From contig CAIPFZ010000046.1 of assembly GCA_903864515.1 (NCBI GenBank), positions 1 to 18,152 of the forward strand: a stretch of DNA of 18,152 nucleotides, in the 5' to 3' direction. This document shows, in pieces, positions 13,470 to 18,152 of this stretch. A program made the translations under genes and the position numbers. The stretch is from an uncultured bacterium. GTDB lineage: Bacteria; Patescibacteriota; Minisyncoccia; Phycocordibacterales; CAIZLB01. The notes below the pieces were generated by a model that saw only the letters and a list, made by a program, of their open reading frames with translations, was not told where the DNA came from and ran no database searches. How positions within the stretch are numbered: the stretch's first letter is position 1; every line of letters starts with the position of its first letter.

Positions 13470-14999
13470 ATGATTAATACCAGCGCACAGACAGCAATAA
13501 AAAATTCTATCTACAATTTCATTGGATTTTTGTTGCCAATTATTGTGTTAATATTTATTACACCAATAATCATTTCCCAATGGGGTGTAAAAGATTATGG
13601 AGTTTATATATTTTTAAGTACAATAACTGTTTTTTTAGGATTGTTAGATCTCGGCATAAGCACGGCGACAAGTAAACATATCATAGAATACAAATCTACC
13701 GGACAAGAAGAAAACTTAAAGAAAATAATCTATTCGATGAATTCAATTTATCTAGTGACAGCCTTTGTTTATTTAATAATTTGCATTAGCATTGGCATTA
13801 TAATCCAAGCTTTTTTCATAGAAAGAGTAGGCTTGGGTAATAATAATTATTTATTATTATTTACAATAGTTGGAACAACAGCTTTTATAGGAACTGTTTT
13901 TACTAATTTTGGAAACATTCTGGTGACAATACAAAGAATCGGTACACATATAAAAATTAATACTTTTTTCATGCTTCTATCAAATATTGGAATGTTAATT
14001 ATTGTACTTCTCGGATACAAATTAGTATCAGTCTTACTATTTCAATTACTGATTATGATATTAGTTGTTATAACTTACTTTATTTCAGTTACAAAAATCT
14101 TTCCCATTATGAAATTAAAATACGCTTGGTCTAAAGAAGAATTATATAAAAATTATAAGTTTGGCTTGTCTGTGGCTTTTAATAATTTAGCCAATTCCTC
14201 CTTAATCCACTTTGATAAATTATTAATTCCTATCTTCTTAGGTAACGCACAACTAACTTATTACAGTATACCTGGAAGTATCGCAACAAAAATATCTAAC
14301 ATATCCACAACTCTATCCTTAATATTATTTCCAATAACTGTAAATCTACATTCCATAAACAACATAGATAAAATTAGACGAATCTACATAAGATCTATAA
14401 GACTGATTGCAATCTTATCTTCAGCATTATCACTTTCAATTATTTTTACAGCTGATAAAATATTACTCTACTGGCTTGATGGAGGATTTGTTAAGCAATC
14501 TTTGAATGTGTTAATAATATTAGTATTAACTAATTTAATCCTAGCTTTATTTAGTCCATTATCAAACCTACTAATGGCTATGAACAAGATGAAATTTTTA
14601 ACCACAGGATCATTCATAATGGCAGCTATAAACATAGTTTCCATTTTTATACTAATGCCTAAATATGGAATAAATGGAGTAGCGACAGCTTATTTAATTT
14701 CTGTTTTATTTATTTTTATTATGTTTAAACAAGCTGAAAGAAAATACTTCAACATACATGAAAATATTCACCTAAAATTAATCCTTAAAATTGGAACAAC
14801 CTCTTTTGTCTTTTTTTTGATTGTCAAATTAATAATATACCCTCTAATAACTAGCTTTTTAACATTGGCGTTTTTAGGCCCGTTTTGTATTTTATTATTT
14901 ATGATATTATATAAGCTATTCGGTTTTGTTGAAGATGAAGATTGGAATGATTTTATAATCATTTCCAAAAAATTTAAAAAGAAGTATATCAAAAAATAA
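13470..14999 (+). CDS. Polysaccharide flippase, Wzx/MOP superfamily
   Basis: A 509-residue, strongly hydrophobic protein with about 12-14 predicted transmembrane helices and the usual Wzx length. The N-terminus (AIKNSIYNFIGFLLPIIVLI, then FITPIIISQWGVKDYGVYIF) matches the opening of RfbX/Wzx family flippases, including the pattern of an early P-x-I in helix 1 and the G-x-x-DYG-Y turn. A second conserved part comes at YGINGVATAYLISVLF (about residues 395-410). It would turn lipid-linked oligosaccharides from the inner to the outer leaflet. It starts 5 bp after the upstream glycosyltransferase stop; an AAGG in the end of that gene is the only Shine-Dalgarno-like sequence near any start here and is weak. 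The last 15 residues are Lys-rich and cytosolic. Confidence 0.9.
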   Translation: MINTSAQTAIKNSIYNFIGFLLPIIVLIFITPIIISQWGVKDYGVYIFLSTITVFLGLLDLGISTATSKHIIEYKSTGQEENLKKIIYSMNSIYLVTAFVYLIICISIGIIIQAFFIERVGLGNNNYLLLFTIVGTTAFIGTVFTNFGNILVTIQRIGTHIKINTFFMLLSNIGMLIIVLLGYKLVSVLLFQLLIMILVVITYFISVTKIFPIMKLKYAWSKEELYKNYKFGLSVAFNNLANSSLIHFDKLLIPIFLGNAQLTYYSIPGSIATKISNISTTLSLILFPITVNLHSINNIDKIRRIYIRSIRLIAILSSALSLSIIFTADKILLYWLDGGFVKQSLNVLIILVLTNLILALFSPLSNLLMAMNKMKFLTTGSFIMAAINIVSIFILMPKYGINGVATAYLISVLFIFIMFKQAERKYFNIHENIHLKLILKIGTTSFVFFLIVKLIIYPLITSFLTLAFLGPFCILLFMILYKLFGFVEDEDWNDFIIISKKFKKKYIKK

Positions 15000-15004
15000 T
15001 AAAA

Positions 15005-15814
15005 ATGAACATAATTAAAAGAACTAAGACAGCATACAGAAATGAAGGGTGGAATGGTATTTTTCGTCGAATCAATTTAAGAACAGATGCGTACAAAAGA
15101 ATGGGTCTATTTGGAATAATTAATGAATTAATAGGAAAAGCCATATGGATAAAGGATGGTAAATATTCCCTAAAACACGCCTACCCCAAAAGGTTTTTTA
15201 CAGATAATTTAATCGATAGCCGTCCAATGGCAGAATACCTATCTCCTAAGATTGTAAAATCCTTAAATATTAATTCTGTAATAGATCTTGGTTGCGCTAC
15301 AGGCCATTGGGTTAATGCCCTAGAAAAAACAGGTATTGAGGTTGTTGGTATAGAGGGGGGTGACAATGCAAAAACAATGCTAGTATGTAATCCAAATAAA
15401 GTAATTTTTGCTGATTTACGTGAGCCTCTAAAATTAAATGGAAAATTTGACATGGTCATCTCTATTGAAGTTGCGGAACATATTGAACATAAATTTGTAG
15501 ATGAATACTTGGATAACATGATGCGTTTCAATCCAAAACTGATCATGATGACAGCAGCGATTCCAGGTCAAGGTGGAGAGTTTCATGTAAATGAACAAGA
15601 GAGTGATTACTGGGATAAATTATTCTTAAGTAGAGGGTTCAATAGGGTTAGAGAGGTGGAAAAACTTATAGCAAGTTTTGTCGACGAAGCTAAAAAAGAA
15701 ACTGATGTACCAGAGATAATGAAAAATCATCTACATAAACATGAAGGGGTCTATATCCCATACTGGATGCCTAAAAATTTACTAGTCTACGGACCTAAAA
15801 CACCATTAATTTAA
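15005..15814 (+). CDS. SAM-dependent methyltransferase, class I
   Basis: A 269-residue protein with a Rossmann-type methyltransferase domain from about residue 88: SAM motif I VIDLGCATGHW (92-102), acidic ribose-binding VVGIEGGD (113-120), motif ADLREPL (136-142) and VISIEVAEHIE (151-161, the post-motif-II block of small-molecule methyltransferases). The first 85 residues are a basic extension without recognised motifs (MNIIKRTKTAYRNEGWNGIF). Given its place directly after a Wzx flippase gene (5 bp gap) and before an FkbM methyltransferase, it probably methylates a sugar or the glycan end. Methylation as a chain-length stop is known in other O-antigen systems, but that role here is only a guess. 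No ribosome binding site is visible. Confidence 0.85.
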   Translation: MNIIKRTKTAYRNEGWNGIFRRINLRTDAYKRMGLFGIINELIGKAIWIKDGKYSLKHAYPKRFFTDNLIDSRPMAEYLSPKIVKSLNINSVIDLGCATGHWVNALEKTGIEVVGIEGGDNAKTMLVCNPNKVIFADLREPLKLNGKFDMVISIEVAEHIEHKFVDEYLDNMMRFNPKLIMMTAAIPGQGGEFHVNEQESDYWDKLFLSRGFNRVREVEKLIASFVDEAKKETDVPEIMKNHLHKHEGVYIPYWMPKNLLVYGPKTPLI

Positions 15815-15842
15815 ATCTTTTGACACAAAAACATTTAAACTC

Positions 15843-16793
15843 ATGAAAGAAAGTAAATATTTAGACTACCTAGGGATCGACAACAAGAATGTATTTAGAA
15901 ATAAAATAAAAGAATTTCTTAACAACAAGAGTTTGGATTTTTTTCCAATGTGTATAATAAAAAAAATGCTTATTTTTTTATTATATCTACCAAAAAAACT
16001 GCTAGATAATCACCGAAAGAATGTTTTCATAAAATTCTACAGAAAACATAGCCCTGAAGTTAAAAAACTACTTGATATTTTAGGTGATGAAACCTCGAAA
16101 GAAACAATAATTTCACAAATTAATTATTTCAGTACCTTTGACGGTGTTAGTGAGATAGATTTTTTACATAAACATAACTTATATGAAAAACACCTAAAGT
16201 TACTAGATAATAATGAATATTTTCCAGAAGGAATCATACATCTATCTGAAAATGAAGTTTTGGTTGATTGTGGTGGCTTTACAGGAGATACGATTGAAAG
16301 TTTTGTACACAAAACAAATAATAAATTTAGCCATATTTTCAGCTTTGAAATTGACAAAATAAATTTTGAAAAATTGATTCAGACCACAAAAAAACTGGGT
16401 ATATCTTCTGATAAAATATCTTGCTATCTAAAGGGGGTTTATTCTAGAGATAAAAAACTTACAGTTGACTTTAAAGGAATCGGTTCATCACTATCTACAG
16501 ATTCAAATGGGAATGATGTTGATGTTGTTTCTTTAGATTCTTTTATGAGTGAAGATGTTAAAAATAAAATCACATACATAAAGATGGATATCGAAGGAAC
16601 GGAGCTTGAGGGATTAAAAGGAGCTCAGGAGATAATTAAAAAATATAAACCCAAGCTGGCTATATGTATATACCATAGACCGTCAGACTTTTGGGAAATA
16701 CCTTTTTACATCAGATCCCTAAGGCCTGACTATAAGCTATATATAAGACAACACAGTATTTCCCGAACTGGTACGATATGTTACGCTATATAA
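15843..16793 (+). CDS. FkbM-family methyltransferase
   Basis: SAM-dependent O-methyltransferase, 316 residues. The N-terminal 135 residues are a lineage-specific part with a hydrophobic stretch at 36-50 (MCIIKKMLIFLLYLP) that may touch the membrane. The catalytic domain has motif I LVDCGGFTGDT (140-150), the acidic FSFEIDKINFEKL (167-179), VDVVSLDSFM (226-235) and the FkbM signature ITYIKMDIEGTELEGLKGAQ (243-262), followed by KPKLAICIYHRPSDFWEIP (269-287). FkbM enzymes methylate hydroxyl groups of sugars and polyketides; here a surface sugar is the likely target. It follows the other methyltransferase gene by 28 bp. A TTGACA in that gap has no matching -10, so it is taken as part of the operon. 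Confidence 0.9.
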   Translation: MKESKYLDYLGIDNKNVFRNKIKEFLNNKSLDFFPMCIIKKMLIFLLYLPKKLLDNHRKNVFIKFYRKHSPEVKKLLDILGDETSKETIISQINYFSTFDGVSEIDFLHKHNLYEKHLKLLDNNEYFPEGIIHLSENEVLVDCGGFTGDTIESFVHKTNNKFSHIFSFEIDKINFEKLIQTTKKLGISSDKISCYLKGVYSRDKKLTVDFKGIGSSLSTDSNGNDVDVVSLDSFMSEDVKNKITYIKMDIEGTELEGLKGAQEIIKKYKPKLAICIYHRPSDFWEIPFYIRSLRPDYKLYIRQHSISRTGTICYAI

Positions 16794-16810
16794 AAAATCA
16801 ATAAATTTAC

Positions 16811-17788
16811 ATGATCATAACAAGAAGCCCATTAAGAATAACACTAGGCGGCGGTGGAACCGACCTTGAATCATACTACAGTAAGCATGGTGGTTTTTTA
16901 ATATCCGCAGCAATAGATAAATATGTCTACATAACAGTAAATAAGCCATTTATTCCTGAATTCTTTTTAAAGTATTCTAAAATAGAAAATACTAAAACTA
17001 TTGAATCAATAGAACATCCTATAATTAGAGAGTCGTTAAAAGAAATCAATCCAAACATCGGACAATTGGAAGTTACCAGTATCGCCAATATACCTGCAGG
17101 CACAGGACTGGGATCATCAGGTAGCTTCACTACGGCCCTACTGAAAGCCTTAAACCACTATGAAAATAATATTCTTAGCCAATCTGAATTAGCAGAACAA
17201 GCTTGTAAAATTGAAATTGAAAAACTAAGGGAACCCATAGGTAAACAAGATCAATACATTGCCGCTTACGGTGGTATTACCTGTTTTGAATTTTGTAAAA
17301 ACGGTGAGGTAAAAATATCACCGCTTAAAATCAGCAAAGAAACTCTATATGACCTTGAAGATAATTTACTGTTGTTTTTTACAGGTTACTCCAGATCTGC
17401 TTCTTCAATTCTAAAAGACCAAAATGATAAAAGTAAAAATAGCGATGAAGACATGATATCTAATTTACACTTTGTAAAAGAATTAGGATTAAAAAGCAAG
17501 GAGGCACTAGAGAATGGGGACTTGAAAAAATTCGGAGAACTTATGAATATTCACTGGGAACATAAGAAAAAGAGGTCGGGTAACATGTCAAATCCTAAAA
17601 TTGATGAGTGGTATAAACTTGCATTACAAAACGGTGCTATTGGTGGTAAATTAATAGGTGCAGGAGGAGGTGGATTTTTAATGTTCTACACTGAGGAAAA
17701 ATCAAAATTACGCAAGGCCCTACAAGAAGCCGGCTTAGAAGAAGTCAGATTTAAATTTGATTTCGAAGGTACAAAAATAATAGTTTAA
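16811..17788 (+). CDS. hddA: GHMP-family sugar kinase, D-glycero-D-manno-heptose-7-phosphate kinase-like
   Basis: Cytosolic ATP-dependent kinase of 325 residues, most like HddA, which phosphorylates heptose 7-phosphate at the anomeric carbon on the way to GDP-heptose. Seen: SPLRITLGGGGTDLESYY (6-23), the typical HddA-like start; the GHMP ATP loop PAGTGLGSSGS (95-105); REPIGKQDQYIAAYGG (140-155); and the C-terminal GHMP motif GGKLIGAGGGGFLMFY (about 285-300). The same family includes fucokinase-type and other C1 sugar kinases, so the exact sugar is open. Support for heptose comes from the next gene, a nucleotidyltransferase starting 4 bp downstream, as in HddA-HddC pairs. It is part of the polysaccharide operon, 17 bp after the FkbM gene. 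Confidence 0.85.
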   Translation: MIITRSPLRITLGGGGTDLESYYSKHGGFLISAAIDKYVYITVNKPFIPEFFLKYSKIENTKTIESIEHPIIRESLKEINPNIGQLEVTSIANIPAGTGLGSSGSFTTALLKALNHYENNILSQSELAEQACKIEIEKLREPIGKQDQYIAAYGGITCFEFCKNGEVKISPLKISKETLYDLEDNLLLFFTGYSRSASSILKDQNDKSKNSDEDMISNLHFVKELGLKSKEALENGDLKKFGELMNIHWEHKKKRSGNMSNPKIDEWYKLALQNGAIGGKLIGAGGGGFLMFYTEEKSKLRKALQEAGLEEVRFKFDFEGTKIIV

Positions 17789-17792
17789 AAAA

Positions 17793-18152
17793 ATGATTAC
17801 CGATCTAGTTTTATTATCTGGTGGTCTGGCAACCAGACTTCGTCCAATAAGTCATTCTATTCCAAAATCTTTAATAGACATAAATGAAAAACCTTTTATA
17901 GAATATCAATTAGAATTACTAAAAGAACAAGGAATAAAAAATATTGTAGTCTGTGTTGGTTATTTAGGAGAGCAGATTGAAGACCTAATTGGAGATGGTA
18001 ATAAATTTGGATTAAACATAAGATATTCCTACGATGGGGACAGGTTATTGGGTACAGCTGGAGCAATCAAAAAGGCACTCCCCTATCTCCCAGAAACTTT
18101 TTTTATAATGTATGGTGATTCATACTTGCCAATTAATTTTGAAGAGGTTTCA
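17793..18152 (+). CDS. Sugar-1-phosphate nucleotidyltransferase, HddC/MurU-like, N-terminal part, cut by window edge
   Basis: The ATG at 17793 opens 120 codons that run off the end of the window. The protein starts MITDLVLLSGGLATRLRP, the nucleotidyltransferase G-G-x-x-TRLRP loop with Ala in place of the usual second Gly, then the PKSL segment (IPKSLIDINEKPFIEYQLE), VCVGYLGEQIE, RLLGTAGAIKKALPYL and the metal-binding FFIMYGDSYLP. LLGTAGAI is typical of HddC, MurU and related NDP-sugar synthases. It would join a nucleotide to the C1 phosphate made by the kinase 4 bp upstream, giving an activated sugar (GDP-heptose if the pair is HddA/HddC). There is no Shine-Dalgarno sequence. Specificity cannot be settled from the N-terminal part. 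Confidence 0.85.
   Translation, partial: MITDLVLLSGGLATRLRPISHSIPKSLIDINEKPFIEYQLELLKEQGIKNIVVCVGYLGEQIEDLIGDGNKFGLNIRYSYDGDRLLGTAGAIKKALPYLPETFFIMYGDSYLPINFEEVS

Noticed and set aside
15820..15825. Consensus TTGACA before the FkbM gene
   Set aside because: The position for a -10 falls on the start codon itself and no TATAAT-like hexamer is present, so it is not counted as a promoter.
1..18152. CRISPR array, tRNA, rRNA, insertion sequence or tandem repeat
   Set aside because: No regularly spaced repeats, cloverleaf signatures, transposase motifs or terminal inverted repeats were seen on either strand.

Overview
The window looks like chromosomal DNA from a low-GC, reduced-genome bacterium, most likely a member of the Patescibacteria (Candidate Phyla Radiation, Parcubacteria-like). 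This rests on gene content and style: a compact rpmE-prfA-rpsB cluster, very short intergenic gaps, no convincing Shine-Dalgarno sequences, a coiled-coil murein hydrolase, and a large surface-glycan locus. The lineage is an inference. The standard genetic code fits: every gene reads through at full family length. All 16 visible stop codons are TAA or TAG, none TGA.

Region 1 (1-3781, minus strand) is housekeeping. In transcription order it holds rplY (L25), a membrane-anchored coiled-coil lytic transglycosylase, rpmE (L31), prfA (RF1) and the start of rpsB (S2, cut by the window edge). Each appears to have its own promoter, usually so close to the ATG that the transcript would be leaderless. 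Hairpin terminators follow rplY and rpmE.

Region 2 (3873-6241, plus strand) holds a membrane-anchored family 2 glycosyltransferase of polyprenyl-phosphate type and a GT4 glycosyltransferase. Region 3 (6269-10761, minus strand) is a probable operon led by a class II aldolase (fba-like), followed by a multi-pass GT-C-like protein, a GT11 fucosyltransferase-like protein and a DUF3431 protein. A PfkB sugar kinase (10823-11890, plus) is divergent from the aldolase across 61 bp that holds two mirror-image extended -10 elements.

Region 4 (11891-12255) has no protein gene. It is clearly richer in G+C than its surroundings and carries, on the minus strand, a TTGACA promoter, long complementary segments and a hairpin-plus-T7 terminator. 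It is a good candidate for an undescribed structured RNA of about 245 nt and is the most interesting part of the window.

Region 5 (12256 to the end, plus strand) is a tight surface-polysaccharide operon: GT4 glycosyltransferase, Wzx-type flippase, SAM methyltransferase, FkbM methyltransferase, HddA-like GHMP sugar kinase and the start of an HddC-like nucleotidyltransferase. The last two point to a GDP-heptose type nucleotide-sugar route. Together regions 2, 3 and 5 would make activated sugars, assemble and methylate lipid-linked glycans, flip them and decorate the cell surface.
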